Assembly: GCA_007115705.1 (NCBI GenBank)
Contig: QXEO01000247.1
Coordinates: 12,805,036-12,869,035, forward strand
Source: Dactylis glomerata
Taxonomy: Eukaryota > Streptophyta > Magnoliopsida > Poales > Poaceae
DNA: 64,000 nt
Direction: 5' to 3'
The notes under the pieces were generated by a model. The model saw nothing but the letters and a program-made list of their open reading frames with translations. It was not told where the DNA came from and ran no database searches. The translations under genes were made by a program, and so were the position numbers. Positions 11,721-23,447 of this stretch are shown one piece after another; position 1 is the first letter of the stretch, and the number at the start of each line of letters is the position of its first letter.

Positions 11721-12776
11721 AGTTGTCTAAGAAGGCACATGTCAAAATATTTACTACACATTCTTGCATTCTTTCTGCATATTTATTGCACCGAGGATCC
11801 ATGTACAGCTATATTTGAAATTAAACCATATTTTCACCCATATATCGTAGGTCCACATGCAAGTTTTTGAGGGATTCCAGCCCCCCCCCTTGAAACACTG
11901 TTCTCCGAGTCCGGCGGTCTACCCCCTAGCTTTCTACGCAATAAGTTCCACCAATGTATGCATGGCAAAATATGGTGATCCAGCATACCACTGCATGTGT
12001 AGTATGCAAGTCGTTGACATAACACCAATGAAACACTGTCTCACTAGTATTATATCGATCAGAGTGGTACAATAGAAACATCGCAGGTGCAAGTTATGTC
12101 TATAGGACTACAATTTAATCATACAGAAGATCTTCATAACCTTCTCAACAGGTAGAGGTTTAGTTCTAGCGATTACAAACGAGAAATAATACATTTAAGA
12201 CTAAACTAGAGCTACAACTAATGCAGTTGGCTTGCTACAGAAATACCCTAACTACTTAGGTTCTAAGATTAGGGAATTGCGTCCCTTCTATTCCGTTTCA
12301 AGTTTTCCACCATGATTAGTATAGTTGTTGACTCCGCTAATAGTTCTAACATTGGTAGAAGGCTTCAACTTTATCTTTAGTGTCTCGAGATTGCCTCCTT
12401 GAGTTGCCTCCAATCTAAACAAGGGTTACGAGGGAGTGGGGTGAGTAACGAGTGTTACCCAGCAAGTTCATATAAGGAATAAGGTATTTTATGCACTATC
12501 TACAGCCTTAGACCCAAGAGCCGTTTGGCAATACAAGTTTTCATAAACATTACTTAAAGAGGTTGCTTTTATTCAGAAGAACTATGTCTGTCAGCCTTCA
12601 CAGGTTGATTAGAGCTTCGATGAGCTCCTTTCCTGCCGCGTTCGCAGCTCCTTCCCGGAATAGGGAGTATCCAGATACTTTCTTACACTCTACAGAGGTG
12701 GTCACTTGTACCCATAAGAGATCTTAGCCTTGTTGCACATACAAGTGGCCTACCTGTCCATACTTCCTGTGTATGG
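11721..12776. other. Unassigned non-coding DNA, probably retroelement LTR
   Basis: No coding capacity. The stretch at 12419-12475 (ACAAGGGTTACGAGGG, then CCCAGCAAGTTC) resembles a block of the chromovirus LTR near 41034-41066 and 48324-48350, so this is probably a diverged LTR of that type. It continues across the G2 insertion at 31071, because the 5-bp GGCCC is duplicated on both sides. Confidence 0.35.
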
Positions 12777-12781
12777 GGCCC

Positions 12782-12912
12782 TGACGAGGGTTAACTCGAC
12801 AAATGTCCAATATGAAGGACTTAGGATCGGGGAAGTAGGGCATCGGATGAACTCGAAGATGAAATCAGTCAAACAAGGTGTATATCGAAAGTAAATGTAG
12901 GGTGAACTTTGG
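12782..12912 (-). repeat. Partial 3' LTR of gypsy G2 (R-U5 end)
   Basis: About 131 bp closely matches the inner part of the 5' LTR at 30737-30867, from TGACGAGGGTTAACTCGAC to GGTGAACTTTGG. Beyond 12912 the sequence is RT coding DNA, so U3 and all pol downstream of RT are absent. Confidence 0.85.
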
Positions 12913-13931
12913 TTTCCCATTGTTAGGATTGCTTGGATCTTTTCTGGGTTTGCTTCTATTCCTCTCGCCGATACCAGGAACCCCAAAAGTTGTGCCGCTG
13001 ATACGCTGCAAGAACATTTTGTCGGGTTAAGCTTGAGCTTGTGCCTGTTTAGATTGTCAAAAGTTTCTGCCAAATCACTGATCAGGGACTCTTATTTTCT
13101 TGTGGTGATGACCACGTCGTCGATGTAGACTTGAATGTTGCATCCTATTTGGCTTCCAAGGCAGTTTTGCATCATCCGCTGGTAAGTTGCTCCTGCGTTT
13201 TTTAGGCCAAAAGGCATGACTTGATAACAGAACACGCCGTATGGCATGATGGAAGGTGTCTTTTCCTCATCTTCTTTCTTCAGTTTGATCTGGTTATAAC
13301 CAGAATATGCATCTAGGAAGGAAAGTCTTGCGCACCCCGCTATTGAGTCTATTATCTGATCAATGCGAGGTAGAGGGAAGAGATCCTTTGGACAATGCTT
13401 GTTGAGAGATGTGTAGTCGACGCACACTCTTTGTACATCTGTGTTTTTCTTGGGTACAATGACTGGATTAGATACCCAAGTAAATGAATTGATTTCTCGG
13501 ATGAATTCGACATTTTCTAGCGTGTGTAGCTCGGCTGCTATGGCTTTCCTTTTTGGTTCATCAAATCGTCGCAGTGGTTGCTTGACTGGCTTTGCTTTAG
13601 GATCCACATTTAGTGCATGCTCGACGAGTTCCCTGGGAACCCCTGTCATATCTGAAGGACACCAGGCGAATATTTCCCAGCGCTCATGGAGGAACTTGAC
13701 AAGCGCGCTTTCCTATGCAGGATCCAAGATTACTGCTATGGAGGTGGTCTTGTTTGGGCCTGTGGGGTGGACCTGTATTTTCTTCAAGTCTTGGGTTGCA
13801 TCGAAATCCTGATCTGGCAGGGATCGTCCAACGTCGGGTAGCACGTTGTGGTCAGTTTCACCTTTCAACCTTGCGTATTCTACTGTCATGCCAAAAGTTT
13901 GCGCCAGCCTGTTGAATTCTTTGTCACAAGT
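12913..13931 (-). pseudogene. Gypsy G2 protease-RT linker and reverse transcriptase
   Basis: One minus-strand frame carries STCDKEFNRLAQTFGM (the linker after the protease), then the RT: KPVKQPLRRF, NPVIVPKK, FLDAYSGYNQIKL, MPFGLKNAGATYQRMM, the catalytic VYIDDVVI near 13110, and KCSCSVSAAQLLGFLVS. Two in-frame stops interrupt it, TAG at 13715-13713 and TAA just before 13073. The frame ends abruptly in LTR sequence at 12912. The right boundary is the G1 insertion at 13932. RT would copy the element RNA; this copy cannot. Confidence 0.85.
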
Positions 13932-14266
13932 TGACAAGGGTATAGATAATAGAACCCGTCAGTTGAGTACCCCTAAGGCCCGTTAAGCTAGGCCCAATTG
14001 TAATACTAGTCGAAATACGAGTTCTTACCGTATGTCGATATTGTAATCTGTGTTGGATCCCACCCGATCCTCGAGACCTGGCCATCTATATATAGGGGCC
14101 AGGAGGGGACGGTGTGGGACAGATTGAAAGCAAACCAGGTTCTACACCCACGTTTACTTTCATAGCCATCTTGTTTGACTGATTTTACCTTCGAGTTCAT
14201 CTGACGCCCTATCTCCTCGATCCTAAGTCCTTCATCTAGGACATTTGTCGAGTAAACCCCTCGTCA
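13932..14266 (+). repeat. 5' LTR of gypsy G1, 335 bp
   Basis: It begins TGACAAGGGTATAG and ends CCCCTCGTCA (TG...CA). It is closely related to the G2 LTR at 30737-31070 in reverse orientation. A TATA-like CTATATATAGGGG near 14087-14099 is the likely promoter. Confidence 0.85.
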
Positions 14267-14286
14267 ATTGGCACCGACCGTGGGGA
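14267..14286 (+). promoter_or_regulatory. Primer-binding region of gypsy G1
   Basis: Directly after the LTR, ATTGGCACCGACCGTGGG matches the reverse complement next to the G2 5' LTR (about 30718-30736), as expected for the tRNA-primed minus-strand start. I did not assign the tRNA. Confidence 0.6.
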
Positions 14287-14303
14287 CTCTTGGCGTTGGA
14301 ATC

Positions 14304-15055
14304 ATGAATTCGACGGCTTTTCCACTTTCAGCCAACAACAACCTGCGAGTCGACAAAATTCAGATACCCTTCAGAACCATCGATTTTCAGCCTCACCAGT
14401 CAAGTTTCGCGCAAGTATTCGAGAGTATGGATCAAAATATGGATTTGACGATCGGAAGTCTAAACTTTCACGTCGGATCACTAGGTTCAATTCGCCTTTC
14501 AGATCCGACGAAACCGGATCTGTCAGCAAATGAGCCCGAGACAGTAGCAATGTCAGAGTCATCAGAAGGCTCTTTCAGCGAGGTAAACTCGCCGGTCAGC
14601 TTGGTAGAAGAAGAAGAAGGAAAAATCGCAGGAAGCGACAAAACTATGGAGAACCTCGACTTAGAAGCACAATTTGAAGATCTCATGATCTACCACGATG
14701 ACACCTCAGATCAATCAACAGACACTTGGAAGACAGGATTAGAACTTTCTGAAGATGACAATTCGATCTTCTCAAGTTACAACGGCAAACTCGACAATCG
14801 ATGCCAGATACTCGCCATCACAGAAGACAATTCACAAGAACTCGACGACAACAACAATCCAGTGCTTAATCCAGCAAACATAAACGGAGGAGCAAACCAC
14901 TTAGCAGAAGGAGAAACCGCAGACTCCCTCACAACGAGGGAGAAAGTTTGACTATCAGTCGATGAGTGGAGAATAATCAAAATAGCCGTAGAGCACGGCA
15001 CGCCAATACCAACAAATTCCAGCAAAAACATGCTTTTGGGATACCATTACGTCCT
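14304..15055 (+). pseudogene. Gypsy G1 gag, N-terminal part
   Basis: The frame starts at the ATG of GVGIMNSTAFPLSANNN and parallels the G2 gag start on the other strand (GVGIMNLMAFSLLANSN). It encodes an acidic Ser-rich region. An in-frame TGA at 14949-14951 interrupts it, after which the frame continues with SVDEWRIIK and NMLLGYHYVL. It is split at 15055 by the copia insertion and resumes after 23447. Gag forms the particle that packages element RNA. Confidence 0.75.
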
Positions 15056-16798
15056 TGAAGGGTTTCACAGCATAGTAAATCAAAATTTTCCTACGGATGC
15101 GAACAAGAAAGCCAAGATCTAATCTAGGAGATGTAATCAACGAGAGAGGTAGATGAGATCTTCATACCCTTGAAGAAATCGCACAGCGGAAACGTTCAAC
15201 AGAACGTGGATGATGTAGTCGTACTAGCCATCTCCTCCCCGCGATCCGATCCAATCCGATCCTACGCCGCAAGTGGCGGCGCCTCCGAGAGATGCACACG
15301 TACGGTGCAGCGACGTCTCCTCCTTCCTTGGTCCAGCAAGTATGGTGGAGAGATAGATTGGATCTGCAGCACGACGGCGTGGTGCTTATGGTGGAGAGTT
15401 TCTGCGGCAGGGCTTCGCCTACGCACAGTCGCGAGAGAGAGAGGTGGAGGGGCAGCAGTTGGACGGCGGCTAGGGTTGGAGTGGGAGGGGGCTGCGCCCC
15501 TGCCCCCCCTTATATGGGGGGCAGGCCGGCTGCCTTGGCCCCTCCTCCAAGCCCTAGGGCGGCGGCTAGGGGGGAAGAGTAGGGGGCAAGTCTTCCCCTC
15601 CCCTCTTCTGGAAGGTTCCCCTAGGGTTTCCCCTAGGGCTGGCCGGCTGGGCCTTTAGGGCCTTGTGCGCCTGGCCCAAAGTGGCCAGGGCACTTCCCCT
15701 TAGGCCCACGCAGGCTTCTGACAAGTGGGCCCACGTTGGTCCCACTCCGGAACCTTCTAGAACCTTCCAGTACAATACCGATAAACTCCGAAACGATTCC
15801 AGAATCCAAAAACTGCTTTCCTTTATATGAATCTTATTCTCCGGACCATTCCGGAACCTCTCGTGATGTCCTGGATCTCATCCGAGACTCCGAACAAAAA
15901 CTCATAAACCAATTATCCATTCTATCCTAGCGTCGAAGCACGTTAAGTGTGTGACCCTACGGGTTCGAGAATATGCAGACATGATCTTCTATCAGTAATC
16001 AACAGCGGGATCTGGAAACCCATATTGACTCCCACATATTCATCGATGATCATATCGGATGAACCACGATGCCAGGATTCAATTAATCCCGTATATGTAT
16101 TCCCTTCGTCACACGATATATTACTCGCCCGAGATTCGATCGTCGGTATCGCCATACCTAGTTCAATCTCGTTCACAGCAAGCACTTTACTCGTTCCGTA
16201 ATCCGATATCACTTCGTGATTAACTCCTTAACCACATGCTTGCAAGCGATGTTGATATCGATTACCGAGTGGGCCTAAAGTATATCTCTCCGACTTGGGA
16301 GGGACAAATTCCATCTCGATACATACAACCCTACAAGTACTTTCCAATCACCTGAGAGACACCTTTATTATCACCCTCACATAGGATGACGTTTGATGAC
16401 CTCAAAGCTTTCTTCCGATACTAGGGAGTTGTATTATCTCATGGTCTAAGGAATACAATACTTGACATAGGAAAAAGCTTCGCAAAGATGAACACGAAGA
16501 CACGATCTAATTGCTCTGCTTTATTTGGGTCTGTCCATCACACCATTCTCCTAATGATATGATCTCATTATTAATTGACAACTCATGTCTATGGTTAGGA
16601 AACCTTAACCATCATTAATCAATGAGCTAGTCTAGTAGAGGCGTACTAGGGACACGGTGTTGTTCATAAACCACACAAGTATTAATGTTTCCGCTTAATA
16701 CAATTATAGCATGGAGTATAAACATTATCATGAACAAGAAATATGATAATAACAATATTATTATTGCCTCTAGGGCATATTTCCTTCAGTCTCCCACT
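15056..16798 (-). repeat. 3' LTR of the copia element, 1743 bp
   Basis: By eye it differs from the other LTR at roughly 20 positions, including a 5-bp indel near 15252 and small homopolymer changes near 15510-15600. It contains a GC-rich half with a TATA-like ATATAAGG (minus, near 15510-15516) and an AT-rich half with the GGAAATATGCCCTAGAGGC start. Confidence 0.92.
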
Positions 16799-19700
16799 TG
16801 CACTAGAGTCAATAATCTAGTTAATACTTGCGCCTTTAACACCTATGGCATTCCGGTGTTTTTCATACGCGTTGCACGTGGTAAACCTTATCTACGGGTC
16901 TGACACTTTCAGATCCGTTTGTATTTGCATATTCTTTTGCGTCAGCACACATTACTCATCTTGTATGAGATAGCATCGTATAAACTTGTCTTCTGGTGAG
17001 ACCTTTGTTTCTTGGCCGAGACTATGTTGTCACTATTGTCATACAATAGGACCACATAGTACTAGCACACTTAGAAAAATAGCGATATCCACTGTGCGTC
17101 GAAATACTTATTGGTCCGCACACAACGGTATGATTTCCAATAAGTCCGTTGCTCGCTCCATTATTCCGGAGAACGGGTTTTTGATCATCTTGCCCATGAG
17201 GCATGGCTTGCACATGTCAAATGATTCAAAATCAAGAGACTCCAAAAGTCCATCAGAATGGAGTTTCTTTATGCGTTTTATGCCAATATGACCTGGACGA
17301 CAGTGCCACAAATAAGTTGGATTATCACTATCTACTTTGCATCTTTTATGCCGCTTCTAAAGAGATTATATACTTAGCCTTCGTTGCAGTGTCCGCCACA
17401 ATATTAACATTGGAACTCATCCAAGTCATCATGGAACTTTCTTCCATCTTATTATGCCACCTTCTAACTCAAAACAAATAGCTTAAAATTGAGATAAAAT
17501 TTTACTTGTATGTGTGACAAAGCCAATGTAACTCATTGCAATGAACCATTTGTCACTTCTGCATACATAACATATTCTTACTTCTTCGGAAGTGCATAAG
17601 AATATCTTTACTATTGTCCAACGATCATCATATGAATGCTATAACCTTTAGAGCATTGGACACATCTGGATCTACATATCATGGTATACAAGATTGATAA
17701 AATCATTCTTGTGGTTTCACTCATCAAATGTCAAAACAATTGATTCTTGCTCCAACCTCTTCCATGCCATATTGAACAAATTCAATATTTCATCTATGTA
17801 CTCTGGCAAAACTATATTAGTGCCTCAATCTATCTGCATAGACATTGATGCTTAATATTCTGGTTTTACCTAAGTCTTTCACCAAAAACTAATTTTAATG
17901 AAAAACTTAACAATATCAAGAAAAACACATTATTTCCAATAAACAATATGTCGTCCACATAAAGTATTAGAAATATGTCTGAGTGCTCCCACTTACTTTC
18001 TTGTAATACAAGCATCTTCAAATATCTTGATGAAATTAACACTTTAACGTTTTCATCATTGAAGATTCCAACTTCGCTATGCTTACTTCTACCATAGAAG
18101 TTTGCATACATATCTAGCAACCTTTGAATCAACAAAACCCATTGGGTCGTGTCAGGTACACGTCCTTGGTGTGCATTCCGGTAGAGGAACATTGTTTCAT
18201 TTATTCAACTATCATATCTCAATATGTAATTGTTGCTAGAATAATTCATATGACGAAGTCAGGGCCCATCATCGCTTCTTTGTATATTGTTGGTTACTAT
18301 TATCTAATAATATCTCGTCCTCAAATCTTACTATTTGATTACGACTAACTTGGTTAAATAGGAACTTCGATGTCGTGACTACAACATATTGTAGACGCGT
18401 GAGCTATGAATGCAGTTGCCGCTTCCAGAACATATTTTGGTGCTGCGCTACTCTAATCATCTTGCTCAGATTCAATAACCTCATCAAGTTCTATCTTCCT
18501 CCCACTTAAACCTTTCGTGAGAAACTCCTTCATAAGAAATTCACTTATTTTAGTGACAATCACTATGTGTTTGGGTTCATAATAGAAGGAATACCCATCG
18601 ACATTCTTTGGGATAACCTACAAAGACTTACTAATCCGATTTTGGTTGTAAATATTTTACACATATGCCTTGCATACCAAAATTCAAGAAAAGACAACTA
18701 TAACTTGTAAGGTGTAATTTTGGCAGATTATGATGGCACTCTATTCAGTGAAAAGCGGTAGTCTCTAAAGCATAATCCACAAATTATATTGGTAGTTTAT
18801 TTCATCATTGATCTAACCATGTCAAACAAGGTTTGATTACATCCATAGAAAACTCCATACTCCTATGGTGTTTATCACGATGCAAATTTGTGGAACAATT
18901 CCTCTAACTCTTAGATGTTTGCTAAACTTGTAACTCAAATATTCTTCTTTATGATCTAATCATACAACTTGAATATTCTTGTTACAACAATTTTTACTTC
19001 ATAAATTGAACAATTTCATACTTCTATCTCATCAAGTAGATATACCGTACATCTATTCGAGTCATTGATGAAATAGAAAATACACCACGCTCGACTTCAC
19101 ACATGAACTAAATACATCAACATGTACAATCTCCGTGAAGTCAGTCGCTTGTTCTTTCTATGGCCCACGAACGGAGTTTAATCATCTTTAGGAAAAGTCT
19201 CACAAGCGTCAATCGATTCAAAATCAATTGACTCGAAAATCTATCAATATAGAATTTCTTTCATGTTTTGTTTCCAATATGACTTAAACGGCGGTGTCAT
19301 ATATAAGTGAAATTCGTTTTGTCTTGCGACCTTTAGCATCAGTGTTATAAATGTCTATTTCACCAACAAGATAATAATAATCTATCCATCGATTATGGAA
19401 GACGGTAATAATTTGAACAACCATTGCTCTCATAATACTAGAACAAAATAACAATTATTAAGTTCTTAACATATCTAGAGGCTAGGTTTTATGCCGACGA
19501 GAAGCACAATAACACTTTTATTTCTATCTCGACATGCATCATTACCATATTCTTTTACTAGTTACTTAGGCCATTGTACTTCTTGTATTGTGTTGCTTTG
19601 TATGACATTTCATACCAACAAATCAGTATCGAATACCCAAGAATTACATTGTTAACGAGCAAAAGAATTCATCTATAACATGTATATCATTTATATACCT

Positions 19701-21702
19701 GAGCTGGATAATTCCAGTCTTATCCTTTTTCTACCAAATAATTTTGCAGATCCTATTTAGCATTTCCTCTCCTTTTAGAAGAATCTATCGACATCAATAG
19801 TGGCGTCAATCATTTGACACATAGTCCAAAGGATTTTTAGTCAAATACTAATAGCCTTGGATTTTGCACTTTGAAGTGGATCGCCATCATCATATGATTG
19901 GTATTCTTCTAGATTCCATTCTTTAGTATTCTTTTGGTATAGCAAAACAATTTAGCCGATACCTTTTCATTCGTCCTATCATGATATCTTTCATGATGAA
20001 ACTACTATAGCTTATAAGGATGAATGCAAGTATAATATTAGTTCCCAAACTTTTGGGTGATCGGGACGCCTAGCATCTTCAATCTTTGCATATAGTCATA
20101 CAATATGAGCATATGTTCTTTTACTAAATTATACTTCATCATTTTGCAAACAATCAAAGTCTTAGATATCAAATATCTTTCACTTCTTATTTGTTTCTAA
20201 AACAATTCTTTCAGCTCGATGATCACTTTGATTCTCAAATAATTTTGAAGATCAATTTATCATGAAGGCAAACATATGATCTTTAGATACTAAACTTGAA
20301 TCGTTGCTCTTAGATTAATACAATTTATTAAATCGTATGGAGCAAGCAAGGTTTGCTAAAGTTTGCAATAGGACTTAATCTTTAGTCTTGACATTCTAAC
20401 TAAACGGCACTAGACCGAAAAGTGATTATCCAGAATTCTATAGTTCTTTTAACTCAATTAAGCTAAGTGTCGGTGGGAAACGGTGCCAAAGACTACAACG
20501 ACTTATGCAAATACAAAAAGATTTAGTTCAAGATAATTAATTCAAGTTAATCAAATTACTAATGAACTCCCACTAAATTCAACATCCCTCAAAGTTGTTT
20601 AGTGAAGCATGATCCAAATTCACTACACCGAGACCGATCATCACGTGAATGATGTAGCTTTAATGGTGAACATCAACATGTTGATCATATCATCCATATG
20701 ACTCATGCTTGACCTTTCGGTCCGTGTGTTCTGAGGCCATGTCTGTACATGCTAGGCTCGTCAAGTTAAACCCAAGTATTTCCGCGTGTGCAAAACTAGC
20801 TTGCACCCGTTGTATGTGAACGTAGAGTTTATAGCACCCGATCATCACGAGATACTTCAAAACGACGAAATTTCGCAACGGTGCATACATGGGGAGAACA
20901 CAATTTTATCTTGATCTTTAAGTGAGGAATCATCTTAAAATGCTACCATCGCGATCTAAGCATAATAAGATACATAAAAGGATAAACATCACATGCATAT
21001 AATTTTATGTGACATGGTATAGCCAATCTCCGCGCAATGATCTCCATCTTGTGCGTGCCGGCATGATCTCCATCACTCCACCATGATTGCCTCCACCACG
21101 AATAGCAACTACAACTATTGCTAACTACTTAGCGATAAAGTAAAGCTATTACATGGCGTATAAGAAGTTGACACGCAGGTCATACACAATTATAAGGACA
21201 ACCATATGGCTCCTGCCGGTTGTGAACTCATCGACATGCAAGTCGTGAAATATTACAAAACATGATCATCGCATACATCACATATATCACATCACATCTT
21301 GTGGCCATACCATATCACAAAACACTCCCTGCAAAAACAAGTTAGACGCCTCTACTTTGTTGTTGCATGTTTTACGTGGCTTATGGGAGTAGCAAGTTAA
21401 GAACGATTCTTACCTACGAAAAGCCACAACGGTGATATTATGGTTGCTAACATCCGTTGTAAATCCCATGACTACTATAGTGAGAGAAACTGGCATCCAC
21501 CAGCCGCATGTGTGGAACAAGCCACACGTCAAGTGCGGAGCCGGTCTCGCGAACGAGGTCGCGTAAAGTTGGCCTGGACCGCTTCGATCTCACTATGCCG
21601 CGCCATAAGAAATACACAACAAAGAGGTTTGCAACAGAAAACATCAACGCCCGCAACAAGCATGTTGCGTTCTACTCGTGAAACACATCTACGCATAGAT
21701 CT
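16799..21702 (-). pseudogene. Decayed, rearranged gag-pol interior of the copia element
   Basis: No long frame survives. Recognisable pieces on the minus strand are a GAG-pre-integrase segment at 17311-17108 (WHCRPGHIGIKRIKKLHSDG, then CKPCLMGKM), an RT segment at 18192-17866 with ILYVDDILFIGN, a weak RNase-H-like DNSDNIVSAKKQRSHQ near 17060-17010, and a second degraded copy of the pre-integrase segment at about 19320-19190. In a normal copia pol the pre-integrase piece precedes RT; here one copy lies after RT and close to the RNase H piece, so the interior has been rearranged and deleted. The remaining AT-rich sequence carries many stops. Confidence 0.8.
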
Positions 21703-21715
21703 GGCTCTGATACCA
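21703..21715 (-). promoter_or_regulatory. Methionine-tRNA primer-binding site of the copia element
   Basis: The minus strand reads TGGTATCAGAGCC one base after the 5' LTR. This is the usual copia primer site, complementary to the initiator methionine tRNA 3' end. Confidence 0.9.
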
Positions 21716-21716
21716 C

Positions 21717-23442
21717 TGAAGGGTTTCGCAGCATAGTAAATCAAAATTTTCCTACGGATGCGAACAAGAAAGCCAAGATCTAATCTAGGAGATGTAATCA
21801 ACGAGAGAGGTAGATGAGATCTTCATACCCTTGAAGAAATCGCACAGCAGAAACGTTCAACAGAACGTGGATGATGTAGTCGTACTAGCCGTCTCCTCCC
21901 CGCGATCCGATCCGATCCTACGCCGCAAGTGGCGGCGCCTCCGAGAGATGCACACGTACGGTGCAGCGACGTCTCCTCCTTCCTTGGTCCAGCAAGTATG
22001 GTGGAGAGATAGATTGGATCTGCAGCACGACGGCGTGGTGCTTATGGTGGAGAGTTTCTGCGGCAGGGCTTCGCCTACGCACAGTCGCGAGAGAGAGAGA
22101 GGTGGAGGGGCAGCAGTTGGACGGCGGCTAGGGTTGGAGTGGGAGGGGGCTGCGCCCCTGCCCCCCTTATATGGGGGGCAGGCCGGCTGCCTTGGCCCCT
22201 CCTCCAAGCCCTAGGGCGGCGGCTAGGGGGCAAGAGTAGGGGGCAAGTCTCCCCCCCTCTTCTGGAAGGTTCCCCTAGGGTTTCCCCTAGGGCTGGCCGG
22301 CTGGGCCTTTAGGGCCTTGTGCGCCTGGCCCAAAGTGGCCAGGGCACTTCCCCTTAGGCCCACGTAGGCTTCTGACAAGTGGGCCCACGTTGGTCCCACT
22401 CCGGAACCTTCTAGAACCTTCCGGTACAATACCGATAAACTCCGAAACGATTCCAGAATCCAAAAACTGCTTTCCTTTATATGAATCTTATTCTCCGGAC
22501 CATTCCGGAACCTCTCGTGATGTCCTGGATCTCATCCGAGACTCCGAACAAAAACTCATAAACCAATTATCCATTCTATCCTAGCGTCGAAGCACGTTAA
22601 GTGTGTGACCCTACGGGTTCGAGAATATGCAGACATGATCTTCTATCAATAATCAACAGCGGGATCTGGAAACCCATATTGACTCCCACATATTCATCGA
22701 TGATCATATCGGATGAACCACGATGCCAGGATTCAATTAATCCCGTATATGTATTCCCTTCGTCACACGATATATTACTCGCCCGAGATTCGATCGTCGG
22801 TATCGCCATACCTAGTTCAATCTCGTTCACAGCAAGCACTTTACTCGTTCCGTAATCCGATATCACTTCATGATTAACTCCTTAACCACATGCTTGCAAG
22901 CGATGTTGATATCGATTACCGAGTGGGCCCGAAGTATATCTCTCCGACTTGGGAGGGACAAATTCCATCTCGATACATACAACCCAACAAGTACTTTCCG
23001 ATCACCTGAGAGACACCTTTATTATCATCCTCACATAGGATGACGTTTGATGACCTCAAAGCTTTCTTCCGATACTAGGGAGTTGTATTATCTCATGGTC
23101 TAAGGAATACAATACTTGACATAGGAAAAAGCTTCGCAAAGATGAACACGAAGACACGATCTAATTGCTCTGCTTTATTTGGGTCTGTCCATCACACCAT
23201 TCTCCTAATGATATGATCTCATTATTAATTGACAACTCATGTCTATGGTTAGGAAACCTTAACCATCATTAATCAATGAGCTAGTCTAGTAGAGGCATAC
23301 TAGGGACACGGTGTTGTTCATAAACCACACAAGTATTAATGTTTCCGCTTAATACAATTATAGCATGGAGTATAAACATTATCATGAACAAGAAATATGA
23401 TAATAACAATATTATTATTGCCTCTAGGGCATATTTCCTTCA
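21717..23442 (-). repeat. 5' LTR of the copia element, 1726 bp
   Basis: Near-identical partner of 15056-16798, in the same orientation and adjoining the primer site. It would hold the promoter of the element. Confidence 0.92.
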
Positions 23443-23447
23443 GTCCT

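Larger units (their letters stand above)
15056..23442 (-). mobile_element. Ty1/copia element (Angela/WIS/BARE-type), inserted in G1 gag
   Basis: Two long direct repeats, 15056-16798 and 21717-23442, bound the element. The same 5 bp, GTCCT, flanks it at 15051-15055 and 23443-23447. Reading on the minus strand, the LTR starts TGAAGGAAATATGCCC and ends CCCTTCA. Next to the 5' LTR is a methionine-tRNA primer site (TGGTATCAGAGCC), and next to the 3' LTR a purine tract (AAGTGGGAGAC). Gag sequence is continuous across the insertion once one GTCCT is removed. The interior is decayed, so I infer mobilisation by proteins from other copies. Confidence 0.92.

Noticed and set aside
14268..14303. Upstream start for G1 gag at APTVGTLGVGI
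   Set aside because: These codons overlap the primer-binding region; the first ATG is at 14304 and matches the G2 gag start.
15170..15658. Frames within the copia LTRs (15170-15658, 21831-22214)
   Set aside because: They lie wholly in LTR sequence, appear in both copies with frame-changing indels, and resemble no protein family.
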